From Cohnella cholangitidis (lineage in GTDB: Bacteria > Bacillota > Bacilli > Paenibacillales > Paenibacillaceae), in NCBI RefSeq assembly GCF_014107495.1, contig NZ_CP041969.1, positions 3,459,501 to 3,523,500 of the forward strand: a stretch of DNA of 64,000 nt, given 5' to 3'. Position 1 is the first letter of the stretch, and every line of letters begins with the position of its first letter. The notes under the pieces were generated by a model. The model did not search any database and was not told where the DNA came from. It worked only from the letters and a program-made list of their open reading frames with translations. Shown one piece after another: positions 45,806 to 53,674 of the stretch. A program made the translations under genes and the position numbers.

Positions 45806-47056
45806 ATGGATAAATTGATGGTCCGGGGAGGCCGACCGCTTAGAGGCACGGTCGGAATCAGCGGCGCGAAGAATAGCGCTGTCGCTCTTATTCCCGCAGC
45901 AATATTGGCAGAATCGGAAGTGAGGCTGGACAACCTTCCTCAACTCAGCGATGTGGCGGTTTATGCGGAATTGTTAGAGGAGCTTGGGGGCAAAGTATCT
46001 TGGCAGGACGACGTGATGTCTATCGATCCGTCCGCTATGAGATCGGTTCCTATGCCAAATGGAAGAGTTAAGCTTCTTAGAGCGTCCTATTACTTGATGG
46101 GAGCTTTGTTAGGGAGATTCGGCGAAGCGACGATCGGATTGCCAGGCGGGTGCAACTTCGAACCGCGCCCGATAGATCAGCATATTAAAGGGTTTGAGGC
46201 ATTGGGTGCGGAAGTGACCAATGACCATGGGTCCATTCGGATCCGAGCGAAAGAATTGCGCGGCGCGAAAATTTATTTGGACGTCGCAAGCGTTGGAGCG
46301 ACTATCAACATAATGTTGGCGGCTTCTAGGGCCAAAGGATTGACCTTGATCGAGAACGCGGCCAAAGAGCCGGAAATTATCGACGTGGCTACGTTGCTGA
46401 ACGCGATGGGGGCCAAGATCAAAGGTGCCGGTACGGAGACGATCCGCATCGAAGGCGTTCGGGAAATGCACGGTTGCAGGCATTCTATTATTCCCGATCG
46501 CATACAAGCTGGAACATACATGATAGCCGCCGCGGCGACACGCGGCGATGTCCTTATCGATAATATTATTCCTAAGCATCTGGAAGCCATGACCGCGAAA
46601 TTGCAGGAAATGGGCGTACACGTCTACGAGATGGACGAAGCGATTCGAGTAGTCGGACAACCTCTTTATGAAGCGGTAGACGTTAAAGCGTTGGTTTATC
46701 CGGGCTTTGCTACCGATCTGCAATCGCCGATGACGAGTCTGCTTACGCAAGCCCGCGGGGTAAGCGTACTGTCTGATTACGTGTACAGCAACCGGTTCAA
46801 GCATGTGCCGGAGCTTGCGCGCATGGGCGCGCAAATTCGGGTAGAAGGCCGTTCCGCCATCATCGAGGGCGGACCTCTTAATGCCGCTAAAGTTAGAGCG
46901 GCCGATCTGCGTGCGGGAGCGGCGCTTGTCGTAGCTGCGCTTACCGTCGAAGAAGGCACGACCGAAATTAGCGGAGTTGAATATATCGACCGGGGTTATG
47001 AGAAGCTGGTTATGCAGCTTAGTAACTTGGGTGCGGAAGTTTGGCGGCAAGGGTAA
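45806..47056 (+). CDS. murAB: UDP-N-acetylglucosamine 1-carboxyvinyltransferase (MurA2/MurZ type)
   Basis: This ~416-residue enzyme carries out the first committed step of peptidoglycan synthesis and is the target of fosfomycin. The catalytic Cys is in [21 protein letters not shown], so fosfomycin sensitivity is expected. Conserved are [39 protein letters not shown] and FATDLQSPM. It sits after fbaA and before rho, the position of the second Bacillus paralogue. The start is ATG 45806 with GAGGAGG upstream at a longish spacing. Confidence 0.93.
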   Translation: MDKLMVRGGRPLRGTVGISGAKNSAVALIPAAILAESEVRLDNLPQLSDVAVYAELLEELGGKVSWQDDVMSIDPSAMRSVPMPNGRVKLLRASYYLMGALLGRFGEATIGLPGGCNFEPRPIDQHIKGFEALGAEVTNDHGSIRIRAKELRGAKIYLDVASVGATINIMLAASRAKGLTLIENAAKEPEIIDVATLLNAMGAKIKGAGTETIRIEGVREMHGCRHSIIPDRIQAGTYMIAAAATRGDVLIDNIIPKHLEAMTAKLQEMGVHVYEMDEAIRVVGQPLYEAVDVKALVYPGFATDLQSPMTSLLTQARGVSVLSDYVYSNRFKHVPELARMGAQIRVEGRSAIIEGGPLNAAKVRAADLRAGAALVVAALTVEEGTTEISGVEYIDRGYEKLVMQLSNLGAEVWRQG

Positions 47057-47096
47057 TAGTCATGTAGACGATTTCTGAATAAAAGTGGGGATTCTA

Positions 47097-48416
47097 TTGA
47101 CCGATTTAATGATGGCGGATCTGGAAGGGCTCAAGTTGACCGAACTGTATAAGTTAGCCAAGCAGCACCAGATTAATAACTATGCCCAGATGAAGAAGAA
47201 GGAACTGATTATCGCGATCTTGCGCGCGCAAGCAGAGCGAAGCGGTCTGATGTTCATGGAAGGCGTTTTAGAAGTATTGCCGGAAGGATTCGGGTTTCTT
47301 CGTCCGATCAATTACCTTCCAAGTCCCGAGGATATTTACATCTCGGCTTCGCAGATTCGCAAATTCGATTTGCGGACGGGGGATCTCGTATCCGGGAAAT
47401 GCCGGGCACCCAAAGAAAGCGAGCGCTATTTCGGGCTGTTGCAAGTAAATGCCGTGAATGGCGTCACTCCGGAAGCTGCCGCGGAACGTCTGCATTTTCC
47501 CGCTCTCACCCCGCTGTATCCACAGAAGAAAATTAAGCTCGAAACGTCTCCCACTCATCTATCTACGCGAATTATGGATCTTGTAGCTCCCGTCGGATTA
47601 GGTCAACGCGGATTGATCGTTGCCCAGCCTAAAGCAGGGAAAACGTTGCTCTTGAAAGAGATTGCGAATAGTATCTCGATTAATCATCCGGATATCGATT
47701 TATTCGTGCTTCTTATCGACGAACGGCCGGAAGAAGTTACGGATATGCAGCGCTCGGTCAAAGGCGAGGTCATCGCGTCTACTTTCGATGAGGTTCCCGA
47801 GAATCATATCAAGGTTGCGGAGCTGGTATTGGAGCGCGCGTTGCGTCTTGTCGAGCATAAACGCGACGTCGTTATTTTGCTGGACAGCATTACGCGGCTT
47901 GCGAGAGCTTACAACTTGGTCGTTCCGCCGTCCGGGCGTACGTTATCCGGGGGGATCGATCCTGCCGCGTTCCATCGTCCTAAACGGTTTTTCGGTTCGG
48001 CGCGCAATATCGAGGAAGGCGGAAGCCTGACGATTCTGGCGACCGCGTTGGTAGAGACCGGTTCGCGCATGGACGATATCATTTATGAAGAGTTTAAAGG
48101 TACGGGCAATATGGAGCTTCATCTCGATCGCAAGCTGTCGGAGCGCCGTATTTTTCCGGCATTGGACATCAGGCGGTCGGGAACGAGGCGGGAAGAGATG
48201 CTGCTCGACAAAGAAGCGCTCGACAAGCTGTGGGCGATTCGCAAGAGCATGAACGATTCCATGGAATACGTGGAAGGATTTCTCAAGAAGCTTTCGAACA
48301 CCAAAACCAATCAAGAATTCCTGGATATGCTGGATACTAGCGGGGGGCCAAGCTCGCCTAGCCCGTCGCCAAGCTCCGGCGGGGGACGCCGCACACCGCG
48401 AAACAGTTCCTCTTAA
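47097..48416 (+). CDS. rho: Transcription termination factor Rho
   Basis: The ~439-residue hexameric RNA helicase ends Rho-dependent transcripts. It has the N-terminal Rho_N helix bundle, a cold-shock RNA-binding fold ([14 protein letters not shown]), and Walker A ([14 protein letters not shown]). [26 protein letters not shown] and the secondary RNA site ([20 protein letters not shown]) follow. A Ser/Pro/Gly-rich tail of ~25 residues is added at the end. TTG at 47097 is chosen over GTG at 47085 because GGGGA is spaced correctly only to it. Confidence 0.95.
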   Translation: MTDLMMADLEGLKLTELYKLAKQHQINNYAQMKKKELIIAILRAQAERSGLMFMEGVLEVLPEGFGFLRPINYLPSPEDIYISASQIRKFDLRTGDLVSGKCRAPKESERYFGLLQVNAVNGVTPEAAAERLHFPALTPLYPQKKIKLETSPTHLSTRIMDLVAPVGLGQRGLIVAQPKAGKTLLLKEIANSISINHPDIDLFVLLIDERPEEVTDMQRSVKGEVIASTFDEVPENHIKVAELVLERALRLVEHKRDVVILLDSITRLARAYNLVVPPSGRTLSGGIDPAAFHRPKRFFGSARNIEEGGSLTILATALVETGSRMDDIIYEEFKGTGNMELHLDRKLSERRIFPALDIRRSGTRREEMLLDKEALDKLWAIRKSMNDSMEYVEGFLKKLSNTKTNQEFLDMLDTSGGPSSPSPSPSSGGGRRTPRNSSS

Positions 48417-48443
48417 GGCAGGGATGTTAGGAGGGCTTAGCCC

Positions 48444-49691
48444 ATGCATCTAGTGTACGCAGACGAGCACGGCAACGTATTCGACCATCCTGAGCTGTAC
48501 GGGATTGCCCGTAGCGGCAACGATCTCGTAGAACTGCTCGACGATGAGCTTATCCCGTTGCCTGCCGGGGCAACGTTAGTCGGACTTCCCCATACGCGCC
48601 CGATCGGAATGGATCCCGCGAGCGGAAAGATGCAATTGCTTCCCGGAGCTTATCAGGCCGTGGGAGCTCTGCTGCCGCAAGGCTTTACCCGATATTACGT
48701 CCCGGGCTACTCCAAGACGGATAAAACGCAGAAATTCCCGTTGTTCGGTTATACGGCGGTCGTATGGAAGGATGGCGGCTTCTACGTAGCGGCTGGCCAG
48801 AGCGACGATCCGGAACCGTGGAATCCGGAAAATTGCGATCGCGCCGAGCTTGGGATTCAAGTGGATCGCCTGCTCAAGACCTACCCGGACAACAGGTTAT
48901 ATAAGCATCTATCCCATTGCGCGTTGGAATACGAATGCCTGACGGCGTCGAACACGTTCCTGCAACGTCTCGAGGGCGCCGTTCCGGTATCGTTCTCCTG
49001 CAATGCCGGTTGTTACGGCTGCATTTCGGAGCAACCGGACGACAGCGGATTCGTTGCGCCGCAGACGCGATTGAAGTTCAAGCCGGAAGTAGACGAAGTC
49101 GTGCAGATTATGATGGAACATTTGAGATCGGCTCCGGATTCCATTATTAGTTTCGGGCAAGGATGCGAAGGAGAGCCTTCGACCCAAGCGAAAACGATCG
49201 TGGAAGCGATGAAACGCGTACGCGAGCAAACGTCGAACGGTTACATCAACATCAATACGAACGCGGGCTTGTCGGATCACATGAGAGCGATAACCGACGC
49301 CGGTTTGGATCTCATGCGGGTAAGTACGATAAGCGCGATCGACGAACACTATAACGCTTATTACAAACCTCGCGGATATACGTTGAAGAACGTCGAGAAA
49401 TCTCTCAAATACGCGACGGACAAAGGCGTGTACACGTCGATTAACTATTTGGTTTTCCCCGGCGTGACGGACCGCGAGGAAGAGATCGAGGCGATGATCG
49501 GCTTCGCGCGCCGTACCGGATTGAAGCTCATCCAGATGCGCAACTTGAACATCGATCCGGACGCGTACTTGTCCCTGATTCCTCCCGCGCAGGGAGAAAT
49601 CTACGGGATGAAGGCGTTGCTGGAGATTTACCGTCAAGAGCTCCCGGACGTTGTCATCGGTTCTTATACGCATATCCCTCCGAAGCCGTGA
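48444..49691 (+). CDS. Radical SAM protein of unknown function, next to rho
   Basis: A 415-residue protein with an iron-sulfur motif CNAGCYGC (CX3CX2C) near residue 190. An N-terminal ~180-residue region of its own precedes the core. Later core strands include SIISFGQGCEGEPSTQ, NINTNAGLSD and RVSTISAIDEHYNAYYKPRGY. GGAGGGC lies before the ATG, 27 bases after rho, so the two may be co-transcribed. No substrate can be named; the core resembles the radical SAM enzymes that modify peptides or cofactors. Confidence 0.8.
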   Translation: MHLVYADEHGNVFDHPELYGIARSGNDLVELLDDELIPLPAGATLVGLPHTRPIGMDPASGKMQLLPGAYQAVGALLPQGFTRYYVPGYSKTDKTQKFPLFGYTAVVWKDGGFYVAAGQSDDPEPWNPENCDRAELGIQVDRLLKTYPDNRLYKHLSHCALEYECLTASNTFLQRLEGAVPVSFSCNAGCYGCISEQPDDSGFVAPQTRLKFKPEVDEVVQIMMEHLRSAPDSIISFGQGCEGEPSTQAKTIVEAMKRVREQTSNGYININTNAGLSDHMRAITDAGLDLMRVSTISAIDEHYNAYYKPRGYTLKNVEKSLKYATDKGVYTSINYLVFPGVTDREEEIEAMIGFARRTGLKLIQMRNLNIDPDAYLSLIPPAQGEIYGMKALLEIYRQELPDVVIGSYTHIPPKP

Positions 49692-49712
49692 GGTCAAAGG
49701 GGACTGCCTAAT

Positions 49713-49755
49713 AACGAAAAGCCTATCCGCGTTATGCGGATAGGCTTTTCGTTTT
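49713..49755. terminator. Bidirectional terminator
   Basis: A perfect 18-bp stem (AACGAAAAGCCTATCCGC with its complement) and 5-base loop, with A's before and TTTT after. It separates the convergent radical SAM and solute-binding genes. Confidence 0.92.
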
Positions 49756-51085
49756 ATTGGGAGCCATCGGATTTCAACGCCGCATCTACGGCGGCTTGCA
49801 ACGATCCTAGAGCTTCTTCGATCGTTTGGTCGCCGTCTAGAACTTTATTCATTTCCAAAGGACCGTTCGTATAATACGCTCTTAAATAATTGTCGTTGCC
49901 GCTGGAGTATATTCCTCTATTCGCCGCTTCCGAAATGTAGAACGGGGACAGGTCGACGTCGAAGATATCTTCTATCGGTTTAATGTTCGCTTTCAACTCG
50001 ACTCCGAATGTTCGGTTGTCGTGCTCTGCTTGATGAATAGTCGATTCATTTCCCGCTATGAACTCCAGCAGTTGCCAAGCAGCGTTTTTTTTGGCGGAAC
50101 CAGCATTGATCGTATAGATCGAAGGGATTTGCAAATGAATTTGATACTGGCCGGGCGGGCTAACCATGCCCCAGTTCACGCCGGTGCTTTTCTTGGAACC
50201 GATAAGGTAAGGGAGCAAAGACGTATCCGCGAAAGCCATCGCCGCATTCCCGGCTAGAAACGGCCGGAACTTGTCGTCGAACGCGACGCCGTCAATCCAT
50301 TCGTTTGCCTCGCTGACCTCGAGCGCCGTAGGTCCTAGGGTTCCGTTATGGTAAGCTTCGAGGAACAGCTTCCATGTTTCCAACCAGCTCTGGGAATCGA
50401 CAGTCGCTTTATTTTTCCCGGGATTGACGATGGCTAGGTTATTGGACATTCCGGCATCGTCCACCCTATAGAACAGATAAGCGCCGACATCGTCTCCGCC
50501 CGTTCCGGTAAGTAACCCGAGGATAGGTTTATCGCGCTTGTCCGTTCGCGGGAAAGCTCCGGCGATCTTCAGAACGTTATCCCAAGTCATGTTATTAACG
50601 GGGTAATCGATGTGATATTCGTCGAACAAAGTTTTGTTGTAGAGCAGGGCGCTGCTCTCGAAAGCGGTCGGATAACCGTATAGGCTGCCGTCTTTCGCGT
50701 ACGTTCTCAAGTGCCGGTCGATGAACGGTACGATCCCGGGCGATTTCGACTTCCGCAGGTAAGGGTCAATTGAAGCCAGACGTCCCGTTTTAACGGCTTC
50801 TGCGTAGTAGTTTGCGCCGGTTACGAAGATGTCCGGTTGTTCCTCTGAGAACAACCGTTCAATGTCGTTGCCGGCGTCATCCGTGTACGGGATCTCGGGC
50901 AAGAATTCGAATTCCACGTTCGGGTGCCGCTGCATATACTCGTATCCGATCGATTGCAGGAAGGTTTCTTGATAGACGCCCGCGATTTTGAGGGTTACCG
51001 ATTCCTCGGGTTTATCCGAGCTGCAGCTTGCCAAAGATAACGGAACAATTGCGAAAATAGTTGCGATGCTAACGAGTCTACGCAC
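49754..51085 (-). CDS. Extracellular solute-binding lipoprotein, orphan
   Basis: The ~443-residue family 1 solute-binding protein begins RRLVSIATIFAIVPLSLASC (lipobox LASC). Recognisable parts are YMQRHPNVEFEF, TAFESSALLYNKTLFDEYH and AAWQLLEFIAGNES. GTG at 51085 is chosen: AAGGCGG lies 9 bases upstream and the signal peptide starts there; the longer frame adds 37 unrelated residues. No permease genes adjoin it. Its stop overlaps the shared terminator. Confidence 0.85.
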   Translation of the reverse strand: MRRLVSIATIFAIVPLSLASCSSDKPEESVTLKIAGVYQETFLQSIGYEYMQRHPNVEFEFLPEIPYTDDAGNDIERLFSEEQPDIFVTGANYYAEAVKTGRLASIDPYLRKSKSPGIVPFIDRHLRTYAKDGSLYGYPTAFESSALLYNKTLFDEYHIDYPVNNMTWDNVLKIAGAFPRTDKRDKPILGLLTGTGGDDVGAYLFYRVDDAGMSNNLAIVNPGKNKATVDSQSWLETWKLFLEAYHNGTLGPTALEVSEANEWIDGVAFDDKFRPFLAGNAAMAFADTSLLPYLIGSKKSTGVNWGMVSPPGQYQIHLQIPSIYTINAGSAKKNAAWQLLEFIAGNESTIHQAEHDNRTFGVELKANIKPIEDIFDVDLSPFYISEAANRGIYSSGNDNYLRAYYTNGPLEMNKVLDGDQTIEEALGSLQAAVDAALKSDGSQ

Positions 51086-51154
51086 GGAATAACGCCGCCT
51101 TTTCAAGATTATAGGAGGAAGCCGTAAAAGCGTCCTTAATTTGGAACAAATAGT

Positions 51155-51164
51155 AAAACGTTTT
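51155..51164. promoter_or_regulatory. Palindrome AAAACGTTTT in a divergent promoter region
   Basis: A perfect 10-bp palindrome lies between the solute-binding gene and rpmE, about 42 bases upstream of a minus-strand TATAAT (complement of 51108-51113). It looks like a LacI-family half-site pair, but it is not a good cre. Confidence 0.35.
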
Positions 51165-51189
51165 CCATGGCCAAAAGTTTCGCTTTTGC

Positions 51190-51219
51190 TTGCCACGGAA
51201 TTGCGCGACGTGCTATAAT
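51190..51219 (+). promoter_or_regulatory. Promoter of rpmE
   Basis: TTGCCA (51190-51195), an 18-base spacer and a perfect TATAAT (51214-51219). Confidence 0.7.
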
Positions 51220-51280
51220 CCCATCATGTGTCTATTACTCTGGATCCGCTTGTGATTCAGGGCAGAAAGAGGTGAACCCT

Positions 51281-51478
51281 TTGAAACCATCCATTCATCC
51301 GCAATACAATGTGATTACGGCATCTTGCGCATGCGGAAACACTTTCGAAACAGGTTCGATCAAATCGAATCTTAAAGTAGAGATCTGTTCGGCTTGCCAC
51401 CCGTTCTACACAGGTAAACAGAAGTTTATCGATGCAGGCGGTCGCGTAGACAAGTTCAAGAAAAAATACGGAATTTAA
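51281..51478 (+). CDS. rpmE: 50S ribosomal protein L31
   Basis: The 65-residue zinc-containing form of L31 has zinc Cys residues in SCACGN and [11 protein letters not shown]. The family ending [12 protein letters not shown] is intact. TTG at 51281 is chosen because AGAGGTGA lies 6 bases upstream; the N-terminus KPSIHPQYN is normal for L31. Follows rho as in Bacillus, with the radical SAM and binding-protein genes inserted. Confidence 0.95.
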   Translation: MKPSIHPQYNVITASCACGNTFETGSIKSNLKVEICSACHPFYTGKQKFIDAGGRVDKFKKKYGI

Positions 51479-51490
51479 TTTCGAATCGCC

Positions 51491-51520
51491 GTATAGAGAT
51501 AAGCCTCCTTTGAAATCCTA
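51491..51520 (+). promoter_or_regulatory. Possible sigma-G/F promoter of the sporulation lipoprotein
   Basis: GTATA (51491-51495), 18 bases, then AATCCTA (51514-51520) gives two mismatches to the sigma-G consensus. Transcription would start near 51526, past the left arm of the overlapping terminator. Confidence 0.35.
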
Positions 51521-51544
51521 CCGGATAAAAGGGAGGTTTTTTTC
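51502..51544 (+). terminator. Terminator of rpmE, overlapping the next ribosome-binding site
   Basis: GCCTCCTTT pairs with AAAGGGAGG(T), followed by seven T. The right arm contains the GGGAGG used by the next gene. Confidence 0.75.
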
Positions 51545-51949
51545 ATGCTCAAGCAATGGAAAACGGTGAAAGTGATGGCTGCGGCGACGTTGGTTCTGCT
51601 GACGTTATCCGGTTGCGCCAACAATGGAAGGACGAATTCGAACGGATTGAAGGCCCAGAATTACGGGAATGACGGATATCTCGGTCGAGCCAACAGCGAC
51701 CCCTCGCTTCCCGGTCATCACATCGTGACCAATTATAATACGGATAATCGGACGATGAGGGAGGCTATCCGCAATGTGCCGGGAGTAGCGGATTCCAGTA
51801 TCACTTTTAACGGGGCGGACGCATACGTAACGATAAAGCTCGCTCCCGGTTTGCAAGCGCGTGAAATTCCGACGGTCGAGCAGCAGGCGGCTACCGTCCT
51901 GAGATTTAATTACCCTAGGTATACCATTCATGTCAAATCGATGAAATAA
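51545..51949 (+). CDS. YhcN/YlaJ-like sporulation lipoprotein
   Basis: A 134-residue lipoprotein with signal and lipobox LLTLSGC (Cys 24). The C-terminal part VPGVADSSITFNGADAYVTIKL matches the repeating unit of the YhcN/YlaJ family found in spore membranes. It is shorter than B. subtilis YhcN. ATG with GGGAGG 8 bases upstream, inside the rpmE terminator. Expected in the forespore or spore inner membrane; function unknown. Confidence 0.7.
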   Translation: MLKQWKTVKVMAAATLVLLTLSGCANNGRTNSNGLKAQNYGNDGYLGRANSDPSLPGHHIVTNYNTDNRTMREAIRNVPGVADSSITFNGADAYVTIKLAPGLQAREIPTVEQQAATVLRFNYPRYTIHVKSMK

Positions 51950-51982
51950 AGCGGGGAATTCCGAGGGAACTGTTTCCTTCGG

Positions 51983-52011
51983 TTGCACTTCCCTTCGCAA
52001 TTCGCTATACT
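51983..52011 (+). promoter_or_regulatory. Promoter of the SRP RNA
   Basis: TTGCAC (51983-51988), a 17-base spacer and TATACT (52006-52011). Confidence 0.8.
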
Positions 52012-52017
52012 TAGTTT

Positions 52018-52290
52018 TGCCGTGCTAGACGGGGAGGTAGCGGTGCCCTGTAACTCGCAATCCGCTCCAGCGAGGTTGAATTCCTGTTTTAGGTTTTGTG
52101 ATGCAGGTTCCGGTAAGATTCGTGCCGCGTTGACGGCAGGGTCCTCCGCGAGGGACGGCCATGAACCCGGTCAGGTCCGGAAGGAAGCAGCCGTAAGTGG
52201 TTTAGTTCTTGTGCTGGAGGGTAGCTCGGCTTGAGCGACACTTTCTTATTCGGCTGGATCGCAATTATCGAAATCAGGTGCACGGTCCTA
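52018..52290 (+). ncRNA. ffs: Signal recognition particle RNA (scRNA, large type)
   Basis: The universal SRP S-domain core GTCAGGTCCGGAAGGAAGCA is at about 52175-52194. The Alu-domain start GGTGCCCTGTAACTCGCAATCC is near 52042, split by one conserved loop. CCGTGC at the 5' end pairs with GCACGG at 52280-52285 to close the long helix, giving ~270 nt, the size of the B. subtilis scRNA. It guides membrane proteins to the translocase with Ffh. Placed upstream of dnaX as in Bacillus. Confidence 0.93.
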
Positions 52291-52316
52291 ATAAGTTAAT
52301 TCACGGTTGAACGATT

Positions 52317-52355
52317 AAGAAGCACCCTGGCAACGAGCCGAGGTGCTTCTTTTAT
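52317..52355 (+). terminator. Terminator of the SRP RNA gene
   Basis: AAGAAGCACC (52317-52326) and GGTGCTTCTT (52342-52351) are perfectly complementary, followed by TTAT. Confidence 0.85.
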
Positions 52356-52399
52356 TATGTCCGATTTCGGATAAATACTTCTCCTGTCATAGGTCCAAA

Positions 52400-52428
52400 G
52401 GAGGGAAATAGCGCGAGATACCGAATAT
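52400..52428 (+). promoter_or_regulatory. Sigma-H type promoter of the sporulation kinase
   Basis: GGAGGGAAA (52400-52408) has one mismatch to RnAGGAWWW. After an 11-base spacer, ACCGAATAT (52420-52428) fits RnnGAATWW at every position. The 5' part looks like a ribosome-binding site, but no frame follows it. Confidence 0.6.
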
Positions 52429-52467
52429 TTACAGATGAACTGGCTCGTTGACCGGAGGTGAACGCGA

Positions 52468-53595
52468 ATGGTAGACGAACGGGCAGTACTTGAAGAAGAT
52501 AATCTCATGGATCCGGACCAGACGAGGCAACAATTTTATATTCAGCGGTTTGCGCACCATTTTCTGTCTTTGGAAGACATCGGTGTTCTGCTGATCGATT
52601 CGGAATTCCGCATCGTGGAAGCCAGCGAGATGATTTGTTCCATATTCGGATGCAATCGGGCCGACATCATAGATGAATCAGTCGAGAAATGGTTTGATTC
52701 GCTTTCTCTCCACCCTAAGCCGTTTGACCGCAGCCTGCTTGAGGGCGATGTCTTTCGAAATAGGGTATTGAATTGGAAGCGGGATGTGAGCAACTACAGA
52801 TTAATGCTTGATGGAGGGGTGCTGCAGCATGGCGAATCTATCGCGGGTGCTTTCGTTCTCTTCCAAGACGTATCTCATTTTCTGAATTTGGAGGAGCAGC
52901 TCAGGCGCTCCGATCGGCTGAAGACCATCGGACAGATCGCTGCGGGCACGGCCCACGAGATTCGTAACCCCTTGACGGCGATCAAAGGCTTCATGCAGTT
53001 GCTCGAGAAAAGCCTTTCCGATCGGGAAATGAGCAAGGAACAGGATTATGTAGGGATCATGCTGTCCGAGTTGGAAAGAGTCAATGATTTGGTAAGCGAA
53101 TTTTTGCTGCTCAGCAAACCAAAAGAAATCAAACGGGCGCCGATGAGAATGGGCCGGGTGCTGCAAGAGATTTTGCCAATGATCAGAAACGAAGCTTTAC
53201 TTCATAATGTAACCGTTCTATATTACCCGAAGTCGGAGCTGCCGCCGATTATGGCGGATAAAGAGCAGTTAAAGCAAGTGTTCCTGAACTTGGGGAAAAA
53301 TGCAATCGAAGCGATGACCGGAGGAGGGACTTTAATAATTCGCGAAAGCAATTACCCCTATGAACCCGACAAAATTGCAGTAGAAATATGCGACACAGGG
53401 CCAGGAATGACGGCCGAAGTTCTAGAGAAGGTGTTCGATCCCTTTTTTACGACGAAACCGCAAGGTACCGGATTGGGACTGTCGATCTGCCAGCGGATCG
53501 TGCACGATCTGGGCGGCAGCATCGAAGTCGCTTCCGATGAACGAGGTACGAAATTTACGGTATGGATGTCCTACGCCTCCGATCAGTACAATTAA
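52468..53595 (+). CDS. Sporulation-type sensor kinase (PAS-HisKA-HATPase, soluble)
   Basis: The 375-residue kinase has no membrane helix. A PAS domain (~30-140; GVLLIDSEFRIVEASE) precedes HisKA with AAGTAHEIRNPLTAIKGF, the H-box of kinases that feed Spo0F. The ATPase shows NLGKNAIEAM, DTGPGM and GTGLGLSICQRI. ATG with GGAGGTGA 6 bases upstream. The sigma-H-like promoter supports a role in sporulation onset, as for kinA. It stands between scr and dnaX, where B. subtilis has no kinase. Confidence 0.88.
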   Translation: MVDERAVLEEDNLMDPDQTRQQFYIQRFAHHFLSLEDIGVLLIDSEFRIVEASEMICSIFGCNRADIIDESVEKWFDSLSLHPKPFDRSLLEGDVFRNRVLNWKRDVSNYRLMLDGGVLQHGESIAGAFVLFQDVSHFLNLEEQLRRSDRLKTIGQIAAGTAHEIRNPLTAIKGFMQLLEKSLSDREMSKEQDYVGIMLSELERVNDLVSEFLLLSKPKEIKRAPMRMGRVLQEILPMIRNEALLHNVTVLYYPKSELPPIMADKEQLKQVFLNLGKNAIEAMTGGGTLIIRESNYPYEPDKIAVEICDTGPGMTAEVLEKVFDPFFTTKPQGTGLGLSICQRIVHDLGGSIEVASDERGTKFTVWMSYASDQYN

Positions 53596-53674
53596 TAAAT
53601 AGCAGCTGGCGGTGGAGTGCCGTCCGTCGATGATGTATAATGAATGAAACGCAAGCTGACGGGAGCGACAAGCA

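Noticed and set aside
52397..52410. AAAGGAGGG as a ribosome-binding site of a small gene
   Set aside because: No start codon with an open frame follows at the right distance, while the same bases form the -35 part of a good sigma-H match.
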